Source: Rhizobium lusitanum
GTDB lineage: Bacteria > Pseudomonadota > Alphaproteobacteria > Rhizobiales > Rhizobiaceae
Assembly (NCBI RefSeq): GCF_014189535.1
Contig: NZ_CP050308.1
Location: forward strand, 2,586,001 to 2,650,000
DNA length: 64,000 nt
Direction: 5' to 3'
Shown here piece after piece: positions 1 to 10,152 of the stretch (within the stretch, counting starts at the first letter, position 1; each line of letters starts with the position of its first letter). Under the pieces are notes generated by a model. The model ran no database searches. It saw only the letters and a program-made list of their open reading frames with translations, and was not told the DNA's origin. The position numbers were made by a program, and so were the translations under genes.

Positions 1-2
1 GC

Positions 3-278
3 CATGGCCTGAAGGACAATCTCAAGGAACTTCTCGAGGTCGATATTTCCAAGACGCAGCAGTCCTCCGATTGGGCCGCCGTGAAACTGTCGCAGGCGCA
101 GCTCGAATATGCCGCCTCCGACGTGCTCTATCTGCATGCGCTGAGCGCCAAGCTGACGGAGCGCCTTGCGCGCGATGGCCGCATGGAACATGCGGAAGCC
201 TGCTTCACCTTTCTCCCGACCCGCGCCAAACTCGATCTCCTCGGCTGGGAAGAGACCGATATTTTCGCGCATAGCTGA
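3..278 (+). CDS. rnd: RNase D-like 3'-5' exonuclease, C-terminal part (cut by window start)
   Basis: This is the last 91 codons of a 3'-5' exonuclease of the RNase D (DEDD) family, which trims the 3' ends of tRNA and other structured RNAs. The reading frame is open from base 3, begins with HGLKDNLKELL and ends at TGA 276-278. The segment YAASDVLYLH matches the family's third exonuclease motif (Y, three residues, catalytic D). The protein stops about 60 residues after this motif, so it looks like the short alphaproteobacterial form without an HRDC domain. The 5' end lies outside the window. A stem-loop terminator follows 24 bases downstream. Family assignment is firm; the substrate is not visible. 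Confidence 0.88.
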   Translation, partial: HGLKDNLKELLEVDISKTQQSSDWAAVKLSQAQLEYAASDVLYLHALSAKLTERLARDGRMEHAEACFTFLPTRAKLDLLGWEETDIFAHS

Positions 279-301
279 TCAGCTGCTTCAGAAATGATTG
301 G

Positions 302-338
302 AAAAGCCGGTGCCGCCGCCGCGCGCCGGCTTTTCTTT
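302..338 (+). terminator. Rho-independent terminator after rnd
   Basis: A perfect 9-bp stem (AAAAGCCGG at 302-310 with CCGGCTTTT at 326-334) closes a GC-rich loop, and the T run is part of the 3' arm. It lies between rnd and the next plus-strand gene and should end the rnd transcript. Confidence 0.75.
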
Positions 339-514
339 AGTGATCTGTTAAGAAACGCGCTGCTATTCTGCCTCTGATTGCATGCATTCGATCGGCGCCT
401 TCTTGCGTTGCCTTGCCGGCTTCCGGTGTTCGAATAGCGACAGGCCGCATGAGCGGCCTTGATTGAACCTGCCTCCCGCTTCCAACACCGTCTTGCCAGA
501 CAGAGGAGCATGCC

Positions 515-2263
515 ATGCTGTCTCCCGTTGCCGCAGTCTCCGTTGTGGGTGCGTCCATTGAGAAGCCGGTGGTCGCCACCGCCGAAACATCCAGCGTCCA
601 GGCCGCAGCCACGCCGCTTGCGATCCTGTCGAGTGCAGTGAACGCCAGCGCCGGAGACAAGCTGAACATGCTGCTGATGGCTGCGCGCGATCGGATGTTC
701 GAAAGTCTGCTGTCGGCGATCGATGCCGCCAGCGTGGCGCTGAATGTTCCGCGTGAACCCGGCGAGAGCAATGCCGCCCTGGCGCAGCGACTGGTGGACG
801 CAATCCGCAGCCTGCCGCCCCAGCAGCTCGCCGCCGCCCAGCAGCAGTTGAATACGCAGGCAAAGATGCCGGTTCCTCTGCCCCTGCTCGCTGCGGCTCT
901 CGACAATCCGGATAGCCCACAAGCCGTGCAGATCGCTGTCAGCCTGGATGCATCCCTGACACAGGAGCCCGATGCGATCATCAAGGCGGTCGTTAATTCC
1001 TATGGCCAGAATGCCGGAGAACCGGATGCGGTCGGGCAGCAGCAGTCACCGGCGGCGATGCCGAGGACCTCGGAGGCGGCTTCCAACATGGCAAGTGCTG
1101 CCCCATCAGCCTTACCCGAGAAGACGGCGGCGCTGTCTCCCACTAATACGGGAACGGCTGCCCCGACGGTCTTGCCAGAGAAGATGGCAGCGCCATCTCT
1201 TGCGCCTGCCACGGCTCTTCCCTCGACGCCTGCGGCTCAAGCTCAGCAACAAACAGCAGCGGCTGTCATCCAGGCAATTGTTAGCCCTGCAGTGGTCCCG
1301 GTTTCGGAGGCCATGCCTGAGCTTGAGGCCGTCGTGACGCCGCAAACCACGCCAAATCCGCAGGGCAGCGCGACGCCGCAGGCCGCAAACGTCACGGCTG
1401 AAAGGGGCGTCCTTTCGCAGATTGCGGTCATGGTCGAAGACAAGGCACTTTCCGCCGCATCACTCCCACTGCCAGCGCTCGGTGAAAGCAAGATCCCGAC
1501 AGAAATTGCGTTGATCAGATCTCCCCTCACGCCGCCGCCGGTGCCGCGCGATATCCAGCAGCTACAGGCCGATATCAAGCAAGGGCTGCAGGTCGTCATC
1601 AGCCCCGCAATTGATCTTGCCGGTCCCGATCTTCCGCAGGTCACCCGGAGCGATATGCCGCTGGCCGAGCGGGTCATCGCACAGGCACTTGCCGCTAGTC
1701 AGCCGGATCTGCAACCATTGCCGCAAACGGTCCGTGACGAGAGCGTCAGGAACCTCACCGCCGCCTTGGCGGGCCAGGCTGCGGTCTCCTCCGAGGAGGC
1801 GCAGAGTGCGCAGGCCGCCGCCCCACTTCCCGTGAGATCACCGGGCAATGCGCCGATAATGACGATCATGGACATGTCGGAGGCCGTGGCGCAGGCGGGA
1901 ACGACGATCGCTCCGCTGCTCGGCATTCCCTTCGCGATCGCGCACTATCTTCCGGCCGAGGTCCCTGCCGAGGACGATCCGAAGCGGGTCAATCGTGTCG
2001 ACCTGGTCGATGAGGAGCGCGAACAGGGGCAGGGAGGAGAGGCGGCGCGCGACGATAGCGAGGACGAGCCCTCGCCCGAGGAGACGGACCAACCGGCTTC
2101 TTCTTCCTCCGATCCAGTTTCCGAGGAAGCCGCGGCTGAGGCAGTTTCCGCTTCGGCCGTGTCTGTTGCACCGAAACAGGCGGCGCTGCCGGCACCCGCA
2201 CCGGCCGATCCCTTGTCGGATCACGCCTTCGATTTCTATCGGCGCATGGTCGGCTGGGAATAG
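515..2263 (+). CDS. Ala/Pro/Gln-rich protein of unknown function, 582 aa
   Basis: I do not recognise a family. The start ATG 515 has GAGGAG six bases upstream and the frame is open for 582 codons. The first 130 residues look partly folded (helical, with a GDKLNMLLMAARDRMFESLL stretch). Residues about 155-330 are low complexity (A, P, T, Q) and hold an imperfect repeat built on LPEKTAALSP / LPEKMAAPSL. Residues about 490-560 are very acidic (D, E, S), followed by a short conserved-looking tail ending FDFYRRMVGWE. There is no signal peptide or membrane segment. The layout resembles flagellar hook-length (FliK/MotD-like) or tether proteins, but no motif confirms that and no flagellar gene is nearby. 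It stands alone between two terminators. Confidence 0.75.
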   Translation: MLSPVAAVSVVGASIEKPVVATAETSSVQAAATPLAILSSAVNASAGDKLNMLLMAARDRMFESLLSAIDAASVALNVPREPGESNAALAQRLVDAIRSLPPQQLAAAQQQLNTQAKMPVPLPLLAAALDNPDSPQAVQIAVSLDASLTQEPDAIIKAVVNSYGQNAGEPDAVGQQQSPAAMPRTSEAASNMASAAPSALPEKTAALSPTNTGTAAPTVLPEKMAAPSLAPATALPSTPAAQAQQQTAAAVIQAIVSPAVVPVSEAMPELEAVVTPQTTPNPQGSATPQAANVTAERGVLSQIAVMVEDKALSAASLPLPALGESKIPTEIALIRSPLTPPPVPRDIQQLQADIKQGLQVVISPAIDLAGPDLPQVTRSDMPLAERVIAQALAASQPDLQPLPQTVRDESVRNLTAALAGQAAVSSEEAQSAQAAAPLPVRSPGNAPIMTIMDMSEAVAQAGTTIAPLLGIPFAIAHYLPAEVPAEDDPKRVNRVDLVDEEREQGQGGEAARDDSEDEPSPEETDQPASSSSDPVSEEAAAEAVSASAVSVAPKQAALPAPAPADPLSDHAFDFYRRMVGWE

Positions 2264-2293
2264 AGTAGCCGGACCCCACGAAGGTCAAACAAA

Positions 2294-2325
2294 AACCCGC
2301 CGGATCGCTCCGGCGGGTTCTTTCT
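2294..2325. terminator. Bidirectional terminator between the 582-aa gene and rpsA
   Basis: The arms 2294-2304 and 2309-2319 form a perfect 11-bp stem (AACCCGCCGGA) with a TCGC loop. T-rich tracts lie on both sides (TTCTTTCTTTC on plus, TTTTTGTTT on minus), so it can end both of the converging transcripts. Confidence 0.85.
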
Positions 2326-2346
2326 TTCTACCAGGCTTACCGAGGA

Positions 2347-4050
2347 TTATTCGGTGCCGCGGTTCTTCAGAGCCGCGCCCAGGATGTCGCCGAGCGAAGC
2401 GCCAGAGTCGGACGAACCGAACTGAGCAACAGCTTCCTTCTCTTCTGCGATTTCCAGAGCCTTGATGGACAGCATGATCTTGCGGTCCTTCTTGGAGAAG
2501 TTGGTGACGCGGGCGTCGACAACCTGACCGACCGAGAAACGCTCCGGACGCTGTTCGTCACGGTCACGCGACAGATCGGCGCGGCGGATGAACGAGGTGA
2601 TGTCGTCGTGGTTGACGAGCTTCACTTCGATGCCACCGTCGTTAACTGCGATGACTTCGCAGGAAACGACTACGTTCTTGCGCAGGTCGCCAGAAGCAGC
2701 GGCTTCGCCAACCGCATCCTTGCCGAGCTGCTTGATGCCGAGCGAGATGCGTTCCTTGTCGACATCGACGTCGAGAACGACGGCCTTGACGACATCACCC
2801 TTGTTGAACTCCTCGATGACCTGTTCGCCTGGACGGTTCCAGTCGAGGTCGGAGAGGTGCACCATGCCGTCCACGTCGCCGTCGAGGCCGATGAACAGGC
2901 CGAATTCGGTCTTGTTCTTGACTTCGCCTTCGACTTCAGTGCCGGCCGGATGGTTGCGAGCGAATGCAGCCCACGGATTTTCGAGCGTCTGCTTCAGGCC
3001 AAGCGAGATACGGCGCTTGGTCGGATCGACTTCGAGAACGACCACTTCGACTTCCTGCGTCGTGGACAGGATCTTGCCGGGGTGTACGTTCTTCTTGGTC
3101 CAGGACATTTCCGAGATGTGGATCAGGCCTTCGATGCCCGGCTCCAGCTCGACGAACGCACCGTAGTCGGTGATGTTCGTAACGGTACCGGAAATCTTCT
3201 TGCCTTCCGGATACTTGGCCTGGATGCCATCCCACGGATCGCTCTCGAGCTGCTTCATGCCGAGCGAGATACGGTGGGTTTCCTGGTTGATGCGGATGAT
3301 CTGTACCTTGACCTGCTGGCCGATGGACAGGATTTCCGACGGATGGTTCACACGGCGCCATGCCATGTCGGTGACGTGCAGCAGGCCGTCGATGCCGCCG
3401 AGGTCAACGAACGCACCGTAATCGGTGATGTTCTTGACGACGCCGTCAACAACCTGGCCTTCTTCGAGGTTCTGAACGATTTCAGAACGCTGCTCGGCAC
3501 GGGATTCTTCCAGAACCGTACGGCGGGACACGACGATGTTGCCGCGACGCTTGTCCATCTTGAGGATTTCGAAGGGCTGCGGGTTGTGCATCAGCGGGGT
3601 CACGTCGCGGATCGGACGAATGTCGACCTGCGAGCGCGGCAGGAAGGCGATAGCGCCGTCGAGATCGACGGTGAAGCCGCCCTTGACCTGGTTGAAGATA
3701 ACGCCTTCAACGCGTTCGCCAGCTTCGAACTTGACTTCGAGCTTGATCCAGCTTTCTTCGCGGCGAGCCTTTTCGCGCGACAGGACGGCTTCGCCCAGCG
3801 CGTTTTCGATACGCTCGACGTAGACTTCGACTTCATCGCCAACCTTGAGCGTGCCGTCCTTGGCGCGTGCACCGAATTCCTTCAGTGCAATGCGGCCTTC
3901 GACCTTGAGGCCGACGTCGACAACAGCGACATCCTTCTCGATGGCGGTGACGATACCTTTGGTGACATAGCCTTCGGCCAGGTCGTTCTTGGCAAAGGAC
4001 TCTTCGAGAAGAGCTGCGAAATCCTCGCGAGAGGGGGTAGCTACAGACAT
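2347..4050 (-). CDS. rpsA: 30S ribosomal protein S1
   Basis: S1 binds mRNA and brings it to the 30S subunit for translation initiation. The 567-aa product begins MSVATPSREDFAALLEESF and contains a chain of six S1 (OB-fold) RNA-binding domains of about 70 residues each. Repeated patterns such as TDYGAFVDLGGIDGLLHVTD and GTVTNITDYGAFVELEPGIE are typical. The length matches rhizobial S1. The start at 4050 was chosen because AGGAGA lies just upstream and the protein then begins like the family; an in-frame extension to 4125 has no such support. It is the last gene of the conserved aroA-cmk-rpsA order, but the terminator after cmk suggests it is also, or mainly, transcribed from its own promoter. 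Confidence 0.98.
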   Translation of the reverse strand: MSVATPSREDFAALLEESFAKNDLAEGYVTKGIVTAIEKDVAVVDVGLKVEGRIALKEFGARAKDGTLKVGDEVEVYVERIENALGEAVLSREKARREESWIKLEVKFEAGERVEGVIFNQVKGGFTVDLDGAIAFLPRSQVDIRPIRDVTPLMHNPQPFEILKMDKRRGNIVVSRRTVLEESRAEQRSEIVQNLEEGQVVDGVVKNITDYGAFVDLGGIDGLLHVTDMAWRRVNHPSEILSIGQQVKVQIIRINQETHRISLGMKQLESDPWDGIQAKYPEGKKISGTVTNITDYGAFVELEPGIEGLIHISEMSWTKKNVHPGKILSTTQEVEVVVLEVDPTKRRISLGLKQTLENPWAAFARNHPAGTEVEGEVKNKTEFGLFIGLDGDVDGMVHLSDLDWNRPGEQVIEEFNKGDVVKAVVLDVDVDKERISLGIKQLGKDAVGEAAASGDLRKNVVVSCEVIAVNDGGIEVKLVNHDDITSFIRRADLSRDRDEQRPERFSVGQVVDARVTNFSKKDRKIMLSIKALEIAEEKEAVAQFGSSDSGASLGDILGAALKNRGTE

Positions 4051-4183
4051 AAAATCTCCTGGCGTGTCCTTATTATGCATTTTGGACACTGATGCGCCGG
4101 TGGTTCGTGTTGAACAGGCCTGCACCCAGTCCGCCTTCCTCTTGGGAAAGCTATCCGGCGCTTGGACGGAATGTCAGGCTTTT

Positions 4184-4224
4184 AAAAATCAGCGGCTTCG
4201 TGCGCAAGGCACGCGATAGCCGCT
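4184..4224 (-). terminator. Terminator or attenuator between cmk and rpsA
   Basis: Read on the minus strand, AGCGGCT (4218-4224) pairs with AGCCGCT (4191-4197), with an inner CGTGC/GCACG stem, followed by TTTTT (4184-4188). It would end, or partly end, the aroA-cmk transcript before rpsA. Confidence 0.7.
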
Positions 4225-4230
4225 CTCATG

Positions 4231-6275
<2,045 letters not shown>

Positions 6276-6512
6276 TTATCGCTGACTTCGGTTCGGTTGC
6301 GCCAGCTGCCCTGCGGTTCACGCGGGCTCGATATCACAGTGCCGCTGCCGGGTCATCCCGGTATGCGGGGAAAACTGGACGCGGCGTATACAAAGTTTAT
6401 CTTTGACAGGGACAGCGGCAACGATTAAGGGGACCGGCTGATAATTTCCCTTAAATCGCCGGCTTGGACGGCGTTGCCGAATTTTGATTCGGTCACTTAT
6501 GAGGCTTTGACA

Positions 6513-6893
6513 GTGGTGAAAGTGGCACTTGGAACAAAACGTACCGATCCCGACAACGGCAAGAAGTTCTATGACCTGAACCGGGACCCGGTCGTCTCGC
6601 CCTATACCGGCAAGTCCTGGCCCTTGTCCTACTTCGAGGAAACCTCCGCTGCCAAGGAAGTTCCGGAAGAGGAAGAGGTGGCTGAAGTCGATACCGAAAA
6701 CACTGAAGTCGAGCTGGTCTCGCTTGAGGACGCCGATGAGGCTGCTGCCGGCGACGAGATCCCGGATATCGGCGATGACGATGTCGAAATCGGCGACGAT
6801 GACGACGATACCTTCCTCGAAGCCGACGAAGACGAAGATGACGACGATATGAGCGACATCATCGGCGTTAACGGCGACGACGACGACGTTTGA
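6513..6893 (+). CDS. TIGR02300 family acidic protein (FYDLN domain)
   Basis: The N-terminal 50 residues (LGTKRTDPDNGKKFYDLNRD then PVVSPYTGKSWP) match the FYDLN-acid family, conserved in alphaproteobacteria and of unknown function. The rest of the 126-aa product is strikingly acidic, ending in long D/E runs such as DVEIGDDDDDTFLEADEDED. I chose GTG 6513 because GAGG lies eight bases upstream; GTG 6516 is an equally plausible start, while the open frame further upstream does not look like the family. It stands alone, divergent from aroA and followed by tRNA-Ala. The tail could serve as a nucleic-acid mimic or a metal- or protein-binding surface, which is inference. Confidence 0.88.
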   Translation: MVKVALGTKRTDPDNGKKFYDLNRDPVVSPYTGKSWPLSYFEETSAAKEVPEEEEVAEVDTENTEVELVSLEDADEAAAGDEIPDIGDDDVEIGDDDDDTFLEADEDEDDDDMSDIIGVNGDDDDV

Positions 6894-7046
6894 TCCACGG
6901 ACAGTCGGCCCGGTAAAACAAGAAAAGTTTTCCGGGCCGAAAATTTCGGCTTGCTATCTGTAAAAACCAGAAGTAATAAGCCGCCACCCCGACGGGCGAA
7001 ACGCTTCGAAGGGACCCAGGGCCGGTTCAACCGGCACCATCTTGAT

Positions 7047-7122
<76 letters not shown>

Positions 7123-7135
7123 GCCTTCGCTCTGC

Positions 7136-7268
7136 GAGCTTCGGCTCGGCAAGCCCGGAGGGCTTGATGGGCTGAAGGCGAGAAGGCAGCGAAGGCTGCC
7201 GCGCTGAAGTTGCGCAGCAACGTAAGCGGGCTTCTCTCCATTTGACGAGAATTCTTTTCTCCTCTTTT
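7136..7268 (+). repeat. Multi-hairpin repeat, copy A
   Basis: This is the first of two direct copies of a roughly 130-base element; the best match is 7136-7240 against 7310-7413. It contains four short stem-loops in series: GAGC-TTCG-GCTC (7136-7147), AAGCCC-GGA-GGGCTT (7151-7165), GGCAGC-GAAG-GCTGCC (7185-7200) and GTTGC-GCA-GCAAC (7209-7221). Weaker similarity to copy B continues through a pyrimidine-rich tail to about 7268. It lies directly downstream of tRNA-Ala. Confidence 0.9.
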
Positions 7269-7309
7269 CGGTGTCTCAATTCTATCGAAGTGAATATTGC
7301 CAGTTGGTC

Positions 7310-7441
7310 GAGCTTCGGCTCGGCAAGCCCGGAGGGCTTGATGAGATGAAGGCGAGAGGTAGCGAAGGCTGCCGCGCTGAAGTTGCGAAGCAACGTAAGC
7401 GGGTTTTCTCTACTTGGCGCGAACTCTTCCTCATCCTTTTT
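7310..7441 (+). repeat. Multi-hairpin repeat, copy B
   Basis: This is the second direct copy of the element at 7136. The same four stems are kept. The third has GGTAGC in place of GGCAGC, which preserves pairing through a G-T wobble, and the fourth loop changes from GCA to GAA. Changes in loops and a wobble-keeping change in a stem suggest that the fold matters. It ends about 70 bases before the GIY-YIG gene. The 386 bases between the tRNA and that gene hold only these repeats and their spacer; overlapping open frames here are translations of the repeats and I do not call them genes. Confidence 0.9.
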
Positions 7442-7508
7442 GAATATTATTCTCACGGTCGTATCGTTATGGTTGCGTGCCTGCTCAGGCGCACTATCAT
7501 GCTTCTGC

Positions 7509-7748
7509 ATGAAGTATGTCTACATCCTCGCGAGCATTGAGGCTCCTGACCATCATTACGTGGGAGTGACGGGCGACCTGAAAGCCCGCTTGGCAAAGCA
7601 TAATGCCAAGGAGGTCCCGCATACTTCAAAATATGCTCCTTGGTCCCTCAAAACCTACATAGCTTTTTCCGATGAGGCGCAGGCCTTCGCTTTCGAAAAG
7701 TATCTAAAATCCGGTTCAGGGCGGGCCTTCGCGAAGAAAAGATTGTAA
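7509..7748 (+). CDS. GIY-YIG family nuclease, small solitary form
   Basis: The 79-aa product is a bare GIY-YIG endonuclease domain. MKYVYILASIEAPDHHYVGVT supplies the KYVYIL and YVGVT strands (the GIY and YIG equivalents), followed by the helix arginine in DLKARLAKHN, the conserved HTSKYAPW segment, and the catalytic glutamate in AFEKYLKSGSGRAF. This is the UvrC/YhbQ-like type often found as a single domain in alphaproteobacteria; the natural substrate is unknown. The start ATG 7509 has no clear ribosome site. It follows tRNA-Ala and two multi-hairpin repeats, and a link between nuclease and repeat is my inference. Confidence 0.9.
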   Translation: MKYVYILASIEAPDHHYVGVTGDLKARLAKHNAKEVPHTSKYAPWSLKTYIAFSDEAQAFAFEKYLKSGSGRAFAKKRL

Positions 7749-7864
7749 CCTGCCCCTCAATCCCCATTCGCCGCCACCATCCGCACACTCGTCGCGATCA
7801 AGCCCTCCGCATCCCACCTACTTCATGCTAGCCTCCCCCACCACCAACCCAACCCGATTCGGCC

Positions 7865-8587
7865 ATGACCAGACAGCGTCGCCGTCGCCTCATCAAGACC
7901 CGTCGTACGGTGACGGGGTTTCTTCTCGTCGCCTCGATTTCCTTTGTCGCCGGGATGACCGATGCGGTTGGGCTGATGCTGACCGGGAATTTCGTGTCCT
8001 TCATGACTGGCAATACGACGAGGGCGGCGATTGCGCTTGGGACGGGGGATTTTAGCCATGCGGCGGTGCTGTTTGCGGCCATCGTCGCCTTTATCGGTGG
8101 CAATACGCTGGGGATCGTCGTTGCCCATGCCGCAGAGCGGCGGGCCTTTGTCGTGCTTGCCTGCGTCAGCATCCTTTTGGCCCTGGCGGCGGGCTTCGAG
8201 ACGCCGTCGCTGATCCTCGTGCAGTTCTATCTGGTCGTGCTGGCCATGGGCATGGTCAATGCCACCGTTGAGCACATCGAGGGCCTGCCGATCGGGCTCA
8301 CCTATGTCACCGGCGCGCTGTCGCGCTTCGGGCGCGGCATCGGCCGCTTTATCCTCGGCGACCGCGATTTTGCCTGGACGGTGCAGATCGTGCCCTGGAG
8401 CGGCATGATCATCGGCGCCATCCTCGGCGCGCTTCTGGCCGGCGCCTTCGGCTCGCATGCGCTCTGGCTGGTCTCGATGGTGGCGCTTGCCCTTGCCTTC
8501 GCCACGCTTTTCATCCCGCGACCGCTGCAGCGGCGGTTCAATCAGCGCCTGGTGGTGACGGCGTCGATGGCGAAGAGATCGAAATAG
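7865..8587 (+). CDS. DUF1275 (YoaK) family membrane protein
   Basis: The 240-aa protein has a basic N-terminus (MTRQRRRRLIKTRR) and about six membrane-spanning segments. The family motif FVAGMTDAVGLMLTGNFVSF followed by MTGNTT at about residues 28-53 is clear. DUF1275 proteins are inner-membrane proteins of unknown role, sometimes called putative transporters. The start ATG 7865 is the first in frame and has only a weak upstream ribosome site. The gene is monocistronic or loosely linked to the following ydcF-like gene, 94 bases away. Confidence 0.88.
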   Translation: MTRQRRRRLIKTRRTVTGFLLVASISFVAGMTDAVGLMLTGNFVSFMTGNTTRAAIALGTGDFSHAAVLFAAIVAFIGGNTLGIVVAHAAERRAFVVLACVSILLALAAGFETPSLILVQFYLVVLAMGMVNATVEHIEGLPIGLTYVTGALSRFGRGIGRFILGDRDFAWTVQIVPWSGMIIGAILGALLAGAFGSHALWLVSMVALALAFATLFIPRPLQRRFNQRLVVTASMAKRSK

Positions 8588-8681
8588 CCACATTGCAGTG
8601 CACAAAAATCTGCTAGGAAAAGAAGAATCGTTTTCCGCCATGCCCATTGGAGCTTCGGCTCGACAAGCGCGAGGATACCTC

Positions 8682-9473
8682 TTGTTCGTTTTTTCCAAAC
8701 TTGTCTGGATTTTCGGTCAGCCGCTGTCTCTGGCTTTTTTCTTCGCGGTGCTGGCCTTCATCGGCGTCCTCTTCCGCCGGCGTGGGATCGCGCTCGTCTC
8801 ATCGCTGCTGTCGATCCTGATCCTGTTCGTGGCGCTTTATACGACGGCGGGCGCCTATGTCGTCCAGGGGCTGGAGGAGCGCTTTCCGCATGTCGCGGCC
8901 GACCCGGCGGATCTGAAATGCATGATCGTTCTCGGTGGTGCCACGCAGAACCAGGTGACGACGGTGCGCGGCGGCTATGAGCTCGATTCGGCCGGCGATC
9001 GTCTGATCGAGGCCTTGCGGCTGGCGCAGAAATATCCGCAGGCGCGGATCATCGTGTCGGGTGGCGATGGCTCGATCGGCGGAGACTACGAGGGCGATGC
9101 CGTCATCTCCGAGCGCTTCTTCACCGCGCTTGGCATCGGCAAGGATCGCCTCGTCGAGGACAAGACCTCGCGCACAACCTTCGAGAATGCCGTCAATACC
9201 AAGGAGCTGCTGGCGCAGAACGGGCTGTCGAACTGCCTGCTGATCACCTCCGGCTTCCACATGCCGCGCTCGATCGGCATCTTCCGCAAGCAGGGCATCG
9301 ATGTCGTGCCATGGCCGGTGGATTACCGCAGCACCGGCAAGGAGACGCTCGGCTTCGATTTCACCCAGCCGTCGCTAAATGCCCAACTGCTTTCGACCGG
9401 CGTGCGCGAATGGATCGGCCTCGTCGGCTATTACGCCGTCGGCCGCACCTCGGCGCTTTATCCCGCGCCATAA
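8682..9473 (+). CDS. YdcF family (DUF218) membrane protein
   Basis: This DUF218 protein belongs to the ElyC/SanA/YdcF group, linked in other bacteria to envelope integrity and undecaprenyl-phosphate use. Two N-terminal membrane helices (LFVFSKLVWIFGQPLSLAFF, then a second over about residues 35-60) precede a soluble domain with the family motifs CMIVLGG, PQARIIVSGG, EDKTSRTTFENA and LLITSGFHMPRS. TTG 8682 is chosen because GAGGA lies seven bases upstream and the family usually starts at this helix. An ATG at 8640 would add 14 residues encoded by a fragment of the 7136/7310 repeat and is less likely. Confidence 0.85.
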   Translation: MFVFSKLVWIFGQPLSLAFFFAVLAFIGVLFRRRGIALVSSLLSILILFVALYTTAGAYVVQGLEERFPHVAADPADLKCMIVLGGATQNQVTTVRGGYELDSAGDRLIEALRLAQKYPQARIIVSGGDGSIGGDYEGDAVISERFFTALGIGKDRLVEDKTSRTTFENAVNTKELLAQNGLSNCLLITSGFHMPRSIGIFRKQGIDVVPWPVDYRSTGKETLGFDFTQPSLNAQLLSTGVREWIGLVGYYAVGRTSALYPAP

Positions 9474-9532
9474 CCACGCGGCAAGCCGCAACTACGTATT
9501 TTGACCGTAGTTGCGCGCTCGTGCTGTAGTAT

Positions 9533-10009
9533 CTATTTTTTCGCGACTGTGACGAACCTGACGCCGCGGACGCGGACGGTGATCTCGCAGGGAACGCTGT
9601 CGGTGCGGTCGCAGAAGCGTGGATGCATCTTCATGACCAGCACCATGTTGCCGAAGCGCTGGATGAAATCATAGCCGTAGATCCGCGCTGTGGCGACGAG
9701 GATATAGCCACCCTCGACGACATGGACGTAGAAATTATAGGGGCAGCCCTCGTCGGTGCAGTCGGGGCCTTTTTCGCCTTTGCAGGTGATCTCGCCCTCG
9801 TTGACGACCATGTCCATCAGCTTGTCGTTGTTGAAGTCCCGTTCGGTGGCAAAGCCGTCGCCGAAACTGGCCTGGCCCTCGCAGCGCTTGGTGAAGTGAT
9901 CCTTCTCATAGGCCACCGGATCCTGCAGCAGCGATTGCTGCGCTTGAGCCGCGACGGGCATGATGACGAACGCAACGAGATTCAGGATCACGATCAGCAG
10001 GGATTTCAC
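9533..10009 (-). CDS. Secreted Cys-rich protein of unknown function
   Basis: I do not recognise a family. The 158-aa product starts at GTG 10009 (GAGG eight bases upstream) and opens with a clear signal peptide, VKSLLIVILNLVAFVIMPVA, cleaved near AQA. The mature part holds six cysteines (RC, TC, DC, GC, FC, PC) that could form three disulfides, in a compact domain containing DFNNDKLMDMVVNEGEITCK. It is probably periplasmic. The open frame extends upstream to 10069, but that part lacks signal-peptide character. It converges with ydcF and is divergent from the TRIC-like gene; nothing in the context suggests a role. Confidence 0.82.
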   Translation of the reverse strand: MKSLLIVILNLVAFVIMPVAAQAQQSLLQDPVAYEKDHFTKRCEGQASFGDGFATERDFNNDKLMDMVVNEGEITCKGEKGPDCTDEGCPYNFYVHVVEGGYILVATARIYGYDFIQRFGNMVLVMKMHPRFCDRTDSVPCEITVRVRGVRFVTVAKK

Positions 10010-10152
10010 CGGAGTTTCCTCTTCAAAGCGCGGCACGGCCGCAGGGGTTTGCCGCGACCGTTGCGGCATCTTTACGCCTGCCTGCTTGCGCGGCCCTTGC
10101 CGCCGTGATTCACTTCGTCGAAATTGCCGCCGGCATTCTGTTGGAGCTCCCG

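Noticed and set aside
2608..4092. 494-codon open frame antisense to rpsA
   Set aside because: Shadow of rpsA codon bias.
7136..7441. CRISPR array
   Set aside because: Only two long copies with unequal spacing and internal hairpins; no short regular repeats and no cas genes in the window.
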